Assembly (NCBI RefSeq): GCF_000184945.1
Contig: NZ_GL586311.1
Coordinates: forward strand, 341,524-399,151
Reading direction: 5' to 3'
Source: Segatella buccae ATCC 33574
GTDB taxonomy: Bacteria; Bacteroidota; Bacteroidia; Bacteroidales; Bacteroidaceae
Length of the DNA: 57,628 bases
Each line of letters begins with the position of its first letter. The first letter of the stretch is position 1. A program made the translations under genes and the position numbers. Below are positions 27,878 through 36,609 of the stretch, piece by piece. The notes under the pieces are model-generated. The model was given only the letters and a program-made list of their open reading frames with translations, searched no databases and had not been told where the DNA came from.

Positions 27878-28199
27878 TTTGTATTTGGAGACAAAAATCC
27901 GTACCTTTGCATTGCAAGGAGAGCATATTGGTGCTCTCCTTTTTTCATCTCTTAAAGTTCACACCCCCGTCATGAGGTGTCGTCCGGCCCAAATGACCGT
28001 GTAAAAGAGGCCATTTGAGGTTCCGGGGAGGGCCGAATGGCCTTCTGACTGTGGCTCTTTCGCAAGTTCGTTTGGGCCGAGCGACAGATATTTTTTGTTT
28101 TTCTTGGTTTTTCAGGAAAGCAGAACAGTCACATCAGAACAATGCAGAGAGCATCGATGTAAGGCTTTTTCTAAACTTTTAATAGTTCATACTATATAG
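27878..28199 (+). repeat. Interspersed non-coding element, copy C (promoter, hairpin/T-tract, paired core, tail)
   Basis: TTTG at 27878-27881, 20 nt, TACCTTTG at 27902-27909 is a full Bacteroidales promoter. Directly after it aaggagagca (27916-27925) pairs with 27932-27941, followed by a run of T to 27945. The core has cggcccaaa (27985-27993) pairing with tttgggccg (28071-28079) and the word tgtggctctttcgcaagttcg. The 3-prime tail (about 28158-28197) matches those of copies A and B, ending aatagttcatactata. The part between core and tail differs from A and B. No coding potential is shared among copies, so this is best seen as an RNA gene or mobile non-coding repeat. Confidence 0.65.
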
Positions 28200-28214
28200 G
28201 TAACGGCCCAAAAC

Positions 28215-28252
28215 GCCGCCACCCGACAAGCAAAAGCTCGTCGGGTGGCGGC
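28215..28252 (-). terminator. Rho-independent terminator of gmk
   Basis: A 13-bp perfect GC-rich stem (gccgccacccgac at 28215-28227 with 28240-28252) and a 12-nt loop lie 18 nt after the gmk stop. On the minus strand the stem is followed by gTTTTggg, a short T-run. Confidence 0.75.
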
Positions 28253-28270
28253 AATGATGGGGATGCGAGT

Positions 28271-29347
28271 TCAGAGACCGAGGAATGTGCGGACAAGGCG
28301 CAGGGTTTCGGCCTTGGCCTCATCCAGATTGTCGTTGACCACCACATGGTCGAACTGTGGGGCGAAAGTGAGTTCGTAGCCGGCTTTGGCCAACCGCTGT
28401 TCGATGACCTCGGGGGCATCGGTGGCACGGCCTTCAAGACGCCGACGCAGTTCGTCGATGGACGGCGGTTGCACAAACAGGCTCAAGGCGCAGTCGCCAT
28501 AAAACTTCTTGATGTTCACACCGCCTTTCACATCTACATCGAACACGACATTCTGTCCGGCCTCGGTCTGGGTGTCTACTTGCGATTTCAGGGTGCCATA
28601 GAATCGGTTTTCGTAGACCTCTTCATACTCCAAAAACTCGTTGGCGGCAATGCGGGCCTTGAATTCTTCGGGGGTGAGGAAGAAGTATTCGATGCCATCG
28701 CGCTCCGTGCCGCGCGGGGCACGGCTGGTACAGCTTATCGAAAAGGCGAGATTGAGCTCGGGATGGGCCTGCATGAGCCATTGCACAATGGTGCTCTTGC
28801 CGCTGCCGGAAGGGGCGGAGAAGATGATGAGCCTCCCCCGGCCCCTCCGAAGGAGGGGAGTGCCTGGCGGAAGAGAGGTGGATGACGGGGAGGGGATGGA
28901 TTCTTTTTTGAGAGCTGCCACTTCTCCTGATGGTGTGGCGGAGGTGGGCTGAAGGATATTACTTTGTTTATTTAGTTCCATTTTGATGGTTTTAATGACT
29001 TGTTCTATGTTGCCAATGACTTCATCATTGGTGAATCGGATGACGCGAAAGCCGTGGGAAGCCAAATAGGCGGTGCGGTCGGAGTCGGATTGGAGTTGTT
29101 CTTCGGTGAGGTGGTAACGCCCATCTACCTCTACAATCAGACGCTTGGGAAGACAAACGAAATCGGGGATGCAACCTTCTACCGGATGCTGACGACGAAA
29201 ACGGAAGCCTAACTGCTTTCCGCGCAGGACATCCCAAAGCACGGCCTCGGCTGCCGTAGGGTAGCGACGATGCTGCCGGGCCGAACGCTCCAGCAGACTG
29301 TAATCGGCAGAATGGGCTGTCTCATAGCCATGCAACTTGTTTGTCAT
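28271..29347 (-). CDS. gmk: DUF559 nuclease-like domain fused in frame to guanylate kinase
   Basis: 358 residues in one uninterrupted frame. Residues 15-122 are a DUF559 (Vsr/PD-(D/E)XK-like) domain, with CIPDFVC (Asp62), LIVEVDGRYH (Glu73, Asp75) and VIRFTNDEV. Residues 123-170 are a low-complexity linker whose end (GTPLLRRGRG) is translated from a palindromic repeat. Residues 171-358 are a full guanylate kinase: P-loop SAPSGSGKST (177-186), SCTSRAPRGTERDGIEYFF, EYEEVYENRFYGT and DVDVKGG. The usual gmk start codon has been replaced by repeat sequence. Translation may start at 29347 or at the in-frame Met123 (28981). The kinase part is essential for GMP to GDP conversion; the nuclease part looks acquired. 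It sits downstream of yicC. Confidence 0.88.
   Translation of the reverse strand: MTNKLHGYETAHSADYSLLERSARQHRRYPTAAEAVLWDVLRGKQLGFRFRRQHPVEGCIPDFVCLPKRLIVEVDGRYHLTEEQLQSDSDRTAYLASHGFRVIRFTNDEVIGNIEQVIKTIKMELNKQSNILQPTSATPSGEVAALKKESIPSPSSTSLPPGTPLLRRGRGRLIIFSAPSGSGKSTIVQWLMQAHPELNLAFSISCTSRAPRGTERDGIEYFFLTPEEFKARIAANEFLEYEEVYENRFYGTLKSQVDTQTEAGQNVVFDVDVKGGVNIKKFYGDCALSLFVQPPSIDELRRRLEGRATDAPEVIEQRLAKAGYELTFAPQFDHVVVNDNLDEAKAETLRLVRTFLGL
28831..28863 (-). repeat. Palindromic repeat (REP-like) at the DUF559-gmk junction
   Basis: cccctcc (28842-28848) and ggagggg (28852-28858) form a hairpin, flanked by gcctccccc. It is translated as part of the linker. The same unit recurs inverted at 29548-29585 and again at 46518-46557, so it belongs to a dispersed family. 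Confidence 0.7.
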
Positions 29348-29481
29348 GCACGAGAATGATTTGAAGAGTTATACGAAAGATGCTCGGGGATATGCAAAAC
29401 CGTTTGAGAGCCATACAAAAGCTATCTGGAGTATAAGTCAACCGGCAAACCGCAATCTCTATTTTCCACCTCTCCCCGGCA

Positions 29482-29585
29482 TGTAGGGGCAGTGCTCCCA
29501 TTGCAGAAAGCCCCCTTCAACAGCCTTTCAGCTGCCGACACTCCGCGAGGCCCTCCCCTCCTTCGGAGGGGTCGGGGGAGGCTTC
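29482..29585 (+). repeat. Palindromic repeats between the DUF559 start and yicC
   Basis: cccctcc/ggagggg hairpin at 29555-29571 inside a 38-bp unit (29548-29585) that is the inverted partner of the copy at 28831-28863. A second short repeat, tgtaggggcagtgct (29482-29496), also occurs near 46642. The rest of the gap 29348-29591 has no gene. Confidence 0.65.
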
Positions 29586-29591
29586 CCTCCC

Positions 29592-30470
29592 CTAAAGCGC
29601 ATTCAGCACCTGCTCTTTGATCTGCTCCAACTCATCCTTCATCTTCACCACAATGTTCTGCATCTCGGCCTGATTACTCTTGGAACCGGTGGTATTGATT
29701 TCGCGTCCCATCTCCTGAGCGATGAAACCGAGCTTCTTGCCCACGCCATGCCCCTCTTCGGCCATGGTCTCGCGGAAGTATTTCAGATGGTTGGCCAACC
29801 GCTGTTTCTCCTCGCTGATGTCGAGTTTTTCGATATAATAGATGAGTTCCTGCTCCAACCGGTTCTTGTCGTAGTCCACTTCCGGAATCTGTTCCAGCCC
29901 CTTCACGATGTTGGCCCGAATCTTCTCCACCCGCGATTTCTCGTAAGGTTCGATGCCGGCCAACAGCGCAGCGATGTTGTCTATCTTCTCGGTGAACTTC
30001 CGCTGCAAAGCCTCCCCCTCCTGACGGCGGAAAGCCAAAAGCGCGTCGATGGCCTGCCGGATGGCCCCGAGAGCAGCCTCCCACTCCGCGTCGGAGAGTT
30101 CTTCCACCTCGGTCTTGGTCGTCACGTCGGGCATACGGAGCAGTGTGTAAAACCAGTCCGTGGGCTCGGGGATGCCCGTCTTGGCGGCAATGTCCTTGAT
30201 TTGGCGATAGTAGTTTTCCACAAGTGCCACATTCACCGGTGTGGCATCGGCCGAAGCGTCTTTTTCCACCCAAATGGAGAAATCCACTTTACCACGTTCC
30301 AACTGCTTGGATATCAGCTGTCTGATTTCCATTTCCTTCTCCCTGTAGAGCGGAGCGATGCGCGCGGAGAGATCGAGCGTCTTGCTGTTGAGCGACTTGA
30401 TTTCTACGTTAATCTTCTTTTCCTTGTGGGTCACGACAGCCTTGCCGTAACCTGTCATCGATTGTATCAT
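29592..30470 (-). CDS. yicC: YicC family endoribonuclease
   Basis: 292 residues. The N-terminus MIQSMTGYGKAVV is the hallmark of YicC. The C-terminal part, HGVGKKLGFIAQEMGREINT, then TGSKSNQAEMQNIVVKMKDELEQ (split here), matches DUF1732. YicC proteins are stress-linked endoribonucleases. A TTG at 30497 could extend the frame but overlaps the promoter box, so the ATG at 30470 is used. It heads the yicC-gmk(-nadD) group and is divergent from tsaB. Confidence 0.92.
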   Translation of the reverse strand: MIQSMTGYGKAVVTHKEKKINVEIKSLNSKTLDLSARIAPLYREKEMEIRQLISKQLERGKVDFSIWVEKDASADATPVNVALVENYYRQIKDIAAKTGIPEPTDWFYTLLRMPDVTTKTEVEELSDAEWEAALGAIRQAIDALLAFRRQEGEALQRKFTEKIDNIAALLAGIEPYEKSRVEKIRANIVKGLEQIPEVDYDKNRLEQELIYYIEKLDISEEKQRLANHLKYFRETMAEEGHGVGKKLGFIAQEMGREINTTGSKSNQAEMQNIVVKMKDELEQIKEQVLNAL

Positions 30471-30494
30471 GGTTACTTTCGCGTTAAATTTTTG

Positions 30495-30532
30495 CAAAAG
30501 TACAAAAAAATCGGAGAAAAAGCGTAAATTTG
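30495..30532. promoter_or_regulatory. Divergent promoters of yicC and tsaB
   Basis: Minus strand TACTTTTG (30495-30502) is 25 nt upstream of the yicC start. Plus strand TAAATTTG (30525-30532) is 30 nt upstream of tsaB. Both match TAnnTTTG; the -33 boxes are not clear. Confidence 0.5.
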
Positions 30533-30561
30533 CACCTTATTTAGAATTATATTCTTGTTAT

Positions 30562-31254
30562 ATGTCGTGTATTCTAAACATTGAGACAAGCACCGATGTG
30601 TGTTCCGTGGCCGTGAGCAACGATGCCGAGTGCATCTTCAACCTCGAAGATCACAACGGCCCCAACCATGCCGTGAAATTGGGTGTGTTCGTAGAGCAAG
30701 CACTGGCTTTCATCGACAACCACGCCATGACGCTCGATGCCGTGGCCGTGAGTTGCGGGCCGGGGTCTTATACCGGTTTGCGCATCGGCGTGAGCATGGC
30801 CAAAGGTATTTGCTACGGGCGTGGCGTGAAACTCATTGCCGTGCCCACACTGGAGCTGCTCGCCGTGCCGGTGCTGCTCGCCGAGCGCGTCACGGAGCCG
30901 GAAGCACGCCTGTGCCCGATGCTCGACGCACGCCGCATGGAGGTCTATGCACAAGTGTTCGACCGCGCACTGCATGAGGTGCGCCCCATCAGTGCCGACA
31001 TCGTGGATGCCGACACCTACAGGGAACTGCTCGACCAAGGCCCCGTCTACTTCTTCGGCAACGGTGCCGCCAAGTGCATGGAGGCCATCACCCATCCCAA
31101 CGCGCATTTCATCGAGGGCATAGAGCCACTGGCCAAAAACATGTTCCCGCTGGCCGAGAAGCGCATTGCGCAGCAACAGTTTGAAGACGTGGCCTATTTC
31201 GTGCCTTTCTACCTGAAAGATTTTGTGGCCAAAGAAGCAAAGAAATTATTATAA
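30562..31254 (+). CDS. tsaB: tRNA threonylcarbamoyladenosine biosynthesis protein TsaB
   Basis: 230 residues. CILNIETSTDVCSVAVS at the start and AVSCGPGSYTGLRIGVSMAKG match TsaB of the ASKHA fold. It is the partner of TsaD in adding t6A to position 37 of ANN-decoding tRNAs. The ATG at 30562 fits the conserved N-terminus; the frame upstream overlaps yicC regulatory DNA. It begins the tsaB-DUF4290-murA-rimM-dxr-rseP block, the next gene starting 4 nt after its stop. Confidence 0.94.
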   Translation: MSCILNIETSTDVCSVAVSNDAECIFNLEDHNGPNHAVKLGVFVEQALAFIDNHAMTLDAVAVSCGPGSYTGLRIGVSMAKGICYGRGVKLIAVPTLELLAVPVLLAERVTEPEARLCPMLDARRMEVYAQVFDRALHEVRPISADIVDADTYRELLDQGPVYFFGNGAAKCMEAITHPNAHFIEGIEPLAKNMFPLAEKRIAQQQFEDVAYFVPFYLKDFVAKEAKKLL

Positions 31255-31258
31255 CATA

Positions 31259-31861
31259 ATGAAAATAGAAGGATTGGACTACAACACGCAACGCGAGAGA
31301 CTGGTGCTCCCGGAATACGGAAGAGAGATTCAGAGCATGGTGGACTATGCCGTAGGCCTCGAAGACCGGGCCGAACGGCAGAAATGCGCCGAGGGAATCA
31401 TCACCATCATGAAGCGCATGTTCCCCAACGATGCAGGCTCGGAAGAGGGCGACCGCAAACTCTGGGACCACTTGGCACTGATGAGCAACTTCCGGCTCGA
31501 CATCGACTATCCCTACGATGTGACACAGGCGGCGAAGATAGCAGCCAAACCCGAGCCCATGCCCTATCCCATGCAACAGATTCCCGTGCGCCACTACGGC
31601 AAGATGTTGTTTGACATCTTCGACCGGCTCAAGACGATGGAGCCCGGCGAAGAGCGTGATGCACTTGCCCGTCTGGCTGCCAACCAGATGAAGCGCAGCC
31701 TCATGCAGTGGGGACACGGGTCACACGACGACGAGAAAGTGGCCTCCGACCTGGCCCGATACACCGACGGGGCGATACAGCTCGACCTCGATTCATTCAA
31801 ATTCGAGAAGATTTCAGAAAAAGACCTTGCCACCGACAACGGCAAGAAAAAGAGGAAATAA
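31259..31861 (+). CDS. DUF4290 domain-containing protein
   Basis: 200 residues, soluble, without signal peptide. Blocks such as LDYNTQRERLVLPEYGREIQ and MKRMFPN followed by DRKLWDHLALMSNFRLDIDYPY are typical of DUF4290, a conserved Bacteroidetes family of unknown role usually placed just before murA. The lysine-rich tail (GKKKRK) is common. It starts 4 nt after tsaB and ends 10 nt before murA, so all three are coupled. Confidence 0.88.
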   Translation: MKIEGLDYNTQRERLVLPEYGREIQSMVDYAVGLEDRAERQKCAEGIITIMKRMFPNDAGSEEGDRKLWDHLALMSNFRLDIDYPYDVTQAAKIAAKPEPMPYPMQQIPVRHYGKMLFDIFDRLKTMEPGEERDALARLAANQMKRSLMQWGHGSHDDEKVASDLARYTDGAIQLDLDSFKFEKISEKDLATDNGKKKRK

Positions 31862-31871
31862 CCGCACGCCC

Positions 31872-33182
31872 ATGGAGTCTTTCATCATCGAAGGCGGACA
31901 TCCGCTCCAAGGAACCATCACACCGCAAGGTGCCAAAAACGAGGCACTGGAGGTGATTTGCGCCACGCTGCTCTCAGAAGAGCCTGTGCGCATCAAGAAC
32001 ATTCCCGACATTCTCGACGTGAACAACCTCATCCTGCTGCTTAAAGACATCGGGGTGAAAGTGACGCGCAACAGCCGCAACGACTACACTTTCGTGAGCG
32101 ACCGCCTCAATCTCGACTACTTGGAGAGCGAGGAGTTTGTGAGAAAATGCGCCTCGCTGCGCGGGTCGGTACTCCTGATAGGGCCGCTGCTGGGCCGCTT
32201 CGGCAAGGCTATCATCGCCAAACCGGGCGGTGACAAGATTGGACGGCGCCGGTTGGACACCCACTTCCTCGGGTTCAAGCATCTCGGAGCGAAGTTCGTG
32301 CATGACGACGGGTGCAACGTGTTTCGCATTGAGGCCCGCAAGCTGAAGGGATGCTACATGCTCCTTGATGAAGCTTCGGTCACAGGAACGGCCAACATTA
32401 TCATGACAGCCGTGCTGGCCGAAGGCACCACCACCATTTACAACGCTGCTTGCGAACCTTACATACAGCAACTCTGCCACCTGCTCAATGCTATGGGTGC
32501 CCGCATCAGCGGCATAGCCAGCAACCTGCTCACCATCGTAGGCGTGAAAACACTGCATGGTGCCGAGCACACCATCCTGCCCGACATGATAGAGGTGGGT
32601 TCGTTCATAGGCATGGCAGCCATGGTGGGCGAAGGCATACGCATCAAAAACGTGTCTTTGCGCAACTTAGGCATCATCCCCGATGCCTTCCGCCGGTTGG
32701 GAGTGAAGGTGAAAGAGGAGGGCGACGACCTTGTGATACCCCACCAGAGCCACTATGTGATAGACTCATTTATCGACGGTACCATCATGACTTTGAGTGA
32801 CGCACCGTGGCCGGGGCTCACTCCCGACCTGCTGTCGGTGCTGCTTGTGGTGGCCACGCAGGCTCGTGGCTCGGTGCTCTTCCACCAAAAAATGTTCGAG
32901 AGCCGCCTGTTCTTCGTTGACAAACTCATCGACATGGGTGCCCAAATCATCCTCTGCGACCCCCACCGGGCCGTGGTGGTGGGCCACGACCACAAGCTCC
33001 AGCTGCGTGCCGGACGCATGACGAGCCCCGATATCCGTGCAGGTATTGCATTGCTCATAGCCGCTCTCAGTGCCAACGGCACCAGCCGCATCGCCAACAT
33101 TGCACAGATAGACCGTGGTTATGAGGACATCGAGAAGCGTCTCAACAATCTGGGGGCAAGAATCAAACGCGTGGACGACTGA
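31872..33182 (+). CDS. murA: UDP-N-acetylglucosamine 1-carboxyvinyltransferase
   Basis: 436 residues. It catalyses the first committed step of peptidoglycan synthesis, moving enolpyruvate from PEP to UDP-GlcNAc. GGHPLQGTITPQGAKNEAL is the N-terminal substrate-binding segment. The active-site loop reads KPGGDKIGRRRLDTH; the position of the catalytic cysteine (Cys115 in E. coli) is Asp121. A Cys-to-Asp change at this place is known to give resistance to fosfomycin in other bacteria. The ATG at 31872, 10 nt after the DUF4290 stop, matches the family start. Confidence 0.96.
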   Translation: MESFIIEGGHPLQGTITPQGAKNEALEVICATLLSEEPVRIKNIPDILDVNNLILLLKDIGVKVTRNSRNDYTFVSDRLNLDYLESEEFVRKCASLRGSVLLIGPLLGRFGKAIIAKPGGDKIGRRRLDTHFLGFKHLGAKFVHDDGCNVFRIEARKLKGCYMLLDEASVTGTANIIMTAVLAEGTTTIYNAACEPYIQQLCHLLNAMGARISGIASNLLTIVGVKTLHGAEHTILPDMIEVGSFIGMAAMVGEGIRIKNVSLRNLGIIPDAFRRLGVKVKEEGDDLVIPHQSHYVIDSFIDGTIMTLSDAPWPGLTPDLLSVLLVVATQARGSVLFHQKMFESRLFFVDKLIDMGAQIILCDPHRAVVVGHDHKLQLRAGRMTSPDIRAGIALLIAALSANGTSRIANIAQIDRGYEDIEKRLNNLGARIKRVDD

Positions 33183-33208
33183 CCCGTCAAACCACCAACA
33201 AGAAACTG

Positions 33209-33730
33209 ATGATAAGAAAAGAAGAGGTCTACAAGATAGGAAGACTGGGCAAACCCCACGGCGTGAAAGGCGAAATAGCCTTCCATTTCGACGACGATGT
33301 GTTCGACCGCACCGACGCCGACTACCTTGTGCTCGAACTGGACGAGATACTCGTGCCGTTTTTCATTGACGAATACCGGTTCAAGAACGGCTCCACCGCA
33401 CTTATGCTTTTCGACGGCATTACTACGCAGGAGCAGGCACGGGAACTTACGGGCACCGAAGTCTACTTCCCCCGCCGTCTCTCCGACAGCAGCGATGAGG
33501 ACATGACATGGGCCGAAATCATCGGCTTCACGCTCACCGACAAGGCCACCGGCAAGGCCATAGGAACACTCAGGGCTGTGGATGAGACTACCATCAACAC
33601 GCTCTTTGAGGTGGAGACGGCTGACGGGAAAAACCTCCTCATTCCTGCGTCGGAAGAAATCATCAACAGCGTGGATGCTGAAAGGAAAGAAATCGCAGTG
33701 ACATTGCCCGACGGACTGCTTGACCTCTGA
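33209..33730 (+). CDS. rimM: Ribosome maturation factor RimM
   Basis: 173 residues. VYKIGRLGKPHGVKGEIAFHF is the RimM N-terminal domain signature, and the PRC-barrel part reads LLIPASEEIINSVDAERKEI. It assists maturation of the 30S head by binding S19. It follows murA by 26 nt and precedes dxr by 92 nt on the same strand. Confidence 0.94.
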   Translation: MIRKEEVYKIGRLGKPHGVKGEIAFHFDDDVFDRTDADYLVLELDEILVPFFIDEYRFKNGSTALMLFDGITTQEQARELTGTEVYFPRRLSDSSDEDMTWAEIIGFTLTDKATGKAIGTLRAVDETTINTLFEVETADGKNLLIPASEEIINSVDAERKEIAVTLPDGLLDL

Positions 33731-33822
33731 CCACCCTTCCGCCCGGCCGCTGACGCACAAAAGGATCACGGCCAAAGCTGCGGCACACAAACGTGCCTTC
33801 AAACATACTCTCAAGACAAGTT

Positions 33823-34998
33823 ATGAAACAACAAATATGCATTCTGGGCTCTACCGGCTCTATCGGCACACAGGCACTTGACGTTATCGAACAGCACAGC
33901 GACCTCTACGAAGTGTATGCCCTGACAGCCAACAACCGGGTGGAAGAACTCGCCCGACAGGCCCGCAAGTTCAATCCGGCGGCCGTGGTCATTGCCAACG
34001 AGGCCCATTACGCCACGCTTTGTAAGTTGCTGACCGACCGACCCGACATCAAAGTCTACGCCGGAAAGGAAGCCCTCAAGCAGATTGTGGAGGCCGAACC
34101 CATCAACATGGTGCTCGCCGCAATGGTGGGTTTTGCAGGCCTGGAGCCCACCATCGCAGCCATCAAGGCCCGCAAGAAGATTTGCCTGGCCAACAAGGAG
34201 ACGCTTGTGGTGGCCGGCGAACTCATCTGCAAGCTCGCCCAAGAGCATCACGCGTCCATCCTTCCCGTCGACTCGGAACACTCGGCCATATTCCAAAGTC
34301 TCGTGGGTGAAGACGACAACGAGATAGACAAGATACTCCTCACCTGTTCGGGAGGACCTTTCCGCTTGTTCGACCGCGACCGATTGCAGACCGTCACAGC
34401 CGCCGACGCCCTCCGACACCCCACATGGGACATGGGCGCCAAAATCACCATCGACTCGGCTTCGCTCATGAACAAAGGCTTTGAGGTGATGGAAGCCAAG
34501 TGGCTCTTCGGCGTTCCGGCAGACAAAATACAAGTACTCATCCACCCACAGAGCATCGTCCACAGTGCCGTGCAGTTTGCCGATGGGGCCGTGAAGGCCC
34601 AACTGGGCGTGCCCGACATGCGCTTGCCCATCCAGTATGCCTTCTCTTTCCCCAAACGGCTGCCGCTCAAGGGCGACCGGCTCGACCTCTTCACGGCCCA
34701 CTGTCTGGAGTTTTTCGAGCCCGACACAGAGAAATTCCGCTGTCTGGCCCTTGCCTACGAAGCCATCAACCGCGGCGGCAACATGCCTTGCATACTCAAT
34801 GCGGCCAACGAAGTGGCCAACGAGGCTTTCCGCCACAATAAATGTTCGTTCCTCGGCATGGCCGACATCATCGACCGCACGATGCAGCGCGCCACATTCG
34901 ACGCCTCGCCCGACCTTGAAGTCTATCTGCAAACCGATGCCGAGGCCCGCCGGATAGCCACCGAGTTTGTGGCTGAAAAGGCCGCTGCAAAGGGCTGA
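33823..34998 (+). CDS. dxr: 1-deoxy-D-xylulose 5-phosphate reductoisomerase
   Basis: 391 residues. ILGSTGSIGTQALDVI is the NADPH-binding loop, LANKETLVVAGELI and LPVDSEHSAIFQ are the substrate and metal segments, and MNKGFEVMEAKWLFG is the conserved helix. Second enzyme of the MEP pathway for isoprenoids. The ATG at 33823 gives the standard N-terminus; the ten upstream codons are not conserved. Confidence 0.96.
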   Translation: MKQQICILGSTGSIGTQALDVIEQHSDLYEVYALTANNRVEELARQARKFNPAAVVIANEAHYATLCKLLTDRPDIKVYAGKEALKQIVEAEPINMVLAAMVGFAGLEPTIAAIKARKKICLANKETLVVAGELICKLAQEHHASILPVDSEHSAIFQSLVGEDDNEIDKILLTCSGGPFRLFDRDRLQTVTAADALRHPTWDMGAKITIDSASLMNKGFEVMEAKWLFGVPADKIQVLIHPQSIVHSAVQFADGAVKAQLGVPDMRLPIQYAFSFPKRLPLKGDRLDLFTAHCLEFFEPDTEKFRCLALAYEAINRGGNMPCILNAANEVANEAFRHNKCSFLGMADIIDRTMQRATFDASPDLEVYLQTDAEARRIATEFVAEKAAAKG

Positions 34999-35112
34999 CG
35001 GAAAAAAACGACAGCACTCCATTCATATTCATATAATCAAAAAGACCGTCCCCTTCCTCCGCTAACAGGCCGGTCTTCCTCCCCTCGGGAGGTCAGGAGG
35101 AGACAAAACTAA

Positions 35113-36504
35113 ATGGAAGTATTCTTAATCAGAGCATTACAATTCATCATGGCCATCTCGCTGCTGGTGCTCCTGCACGAGGGCGGCCACTTCTTCTTCG
35201 CAAAGCTGTTCGGCATCCGCGTGGATAAATTCTATCTCTTCTTCGACCCCGGTGTGGGCAAGTGGAACGGCAGCCTGTTCCGCTTTAAGCCCAAGAAGAG
35301 CCACACCACCTACGGCGTAGGATGGCTCCCGTTGGGCGGCTACTGCAAGATAGCAGGCATGATAGATGAAAGCATGGACAAGGAACAGATGAAGCAACCG
35401 CCGCAGCCATGGGAGTTTCGCACCAAACCGGCCTGGCAGCGTCTCTTTGTCATGATTGGCGGCGTGCTGGTCAACTTCCTTCTGGCATTCTTCATCTATT
35501 CGATGATCATGTTTGCATGGGGCGAGAAATTCATCGCCACCAAAGACATGACCTACGGCATGAAATTCAACCAAGAGGCCAAGGCACTCGGTTTCCAAGA
35601 CCATGACATCCTGCTGGGCACGGAGGAAGGCGAATTCAAGACTTTCGATGCCGACCTCTACCGCCGCATTTCAGAGGCCCGGAGAGTAGATGTGCTGCGG
35701 GGCGGCAAGAAGGTGAGCATCGCACTCAACGGCAACCTCAACATGCTGGGCATGATCAAGACGGAGCCTCCATTCGTGCGCCCGTTCACACCGGCTGTCG
35801 TCGACAGCGTTTTGCCCGGCACACCGGCCTCCAAACTGCATCTGGAGAAAGGCGACAAGATACTCGCACTCAACGGTCGGGCCGTGGACTCCTACAACGA
35901 GTTCACCGATGCCATAGGCCGGTTGCAAGACCAGATGACCGACGCCCGGACCCGCCGGGACAGCCTGCGCCTGCGCACAGCCTCGATCGTGGTGACCCAC
36001 AAGGCTACAGGGGTCACCGACACGCTCACCACCACGCTCACTCCCGACCTGATGCTGGGCTTCGCGCCCTACAACACGCTCGCCGGCTACAAGCAGACCC
36101 ACCTCACCTACGGCTTCTTCGAGAGCTTCCCCGCCGGCATCCGATACGGCTGGAACGTGCTTTCGGGCTACGTGGGAAACCTGAAATATATCTTCACTGC
36201 AGACGGAGTCAAGAGCCTCGGCGGCTTCGGGGCCATCGGCAGCATGTTCCCCTCCACGTGGAACTGGTACCTCTTCTGGAAGATGACGGCCTTCCTGAGC
36301 ATCATACTCGCCTTCATGAACATCCTGCCCATCCCCGCCCTCGATGGCGGCTACGTGCTCTTCCTCCTGCTGGAGATGATAACCGGCTGGAAACCCAGCG
36401 AACAACTCATGGAGAAAGCTATTTATGTGGGCTTCAGTCTCTTGATATTGCTCATGGTGGTAGCCAATCTCAACGATGTATTGAGGGCATTCGGAGTGAT
36501 GTAG
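35113..36504 (+). CDS. rseP: RIP metalloprotease RseP
   Basis: 463-residue site-2 protease. HEGGH at 22-26 is the zinc-binding HExxH in the first membrane helix, NILPIPALDGG near the C-terminus supplies the third ligand in an LDG motif, and PDZ-like segments lie between (SVLPGTPASKLHLEKGDKIL). It cleaves membrane-embedded anti-sigma factors or signal peptides. It lies 114 nt after dxr, the same order seen widely in Bacteroidetes, and ends at a strong terminator. Confidence 0.94.
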   Translation: MEVFLIRALQFIMAISLLVLLHEGGHFFFAKLFGIRVDKFYLFFDPGVGKWNGSLFRFKPKKSHTTYGVGWLPLGGYCKIAGMIDESMDKEQMKQPPQPWEFRTKPAWQRLFVMIGGVLVNFLLAFFIYSMIMFAWGEKFIATKDMTYGMKFNQEAKALGFQDHDILLGTEEGEFKTFDADLYRRISEARRVDVLRGGKKVSIALNGNLNMLGMIKTEPPFVRPFTPAVVDSVLPGTPASKLHLEKGDKILALNGRAVDSYNEFTDAIGRLQDQMTDARTRRDSLRLRTASIVVTHKATGVTDTLTTTLTPDLMLGFAPYNTLAGYKQTHLTYGFFESFPAGIRYGWNVLSGYVGNLKYIFTADGVKSLGGFGAIGSMFPSTWNWYLFWKMTAFLSIILAFMNILPIPALDGGYVLFLLLEMITGWKPSEQLMEKAIYVGFSLLILLMVVANLNDVLRAFGVM

Positions 36505-36534
36505 ACGCCCACGACAAAGGCAAAGACAATACGG

Positions 36535-36573
36535 AAAATCCCGCTACCGAAGCTGTTTCGGTAGCGGGATTTT
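36535..36573. terminator. Strong bidirectional terminator between rseP and the eight-TM protein gene
   Basis: A perfect 17-bp stem (36535-36551 with 36557-36573), loop gctgt, with A4 on the left and T4 on the right, lies 30 nt after the rseP stop and 36 nt from the convergent gene end. Confidence 0.9.
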
Positions 36574-36609
36574 CATTTGCAGGCCCCGGGTGTCGGGCCG
36601 AAGAGACAG

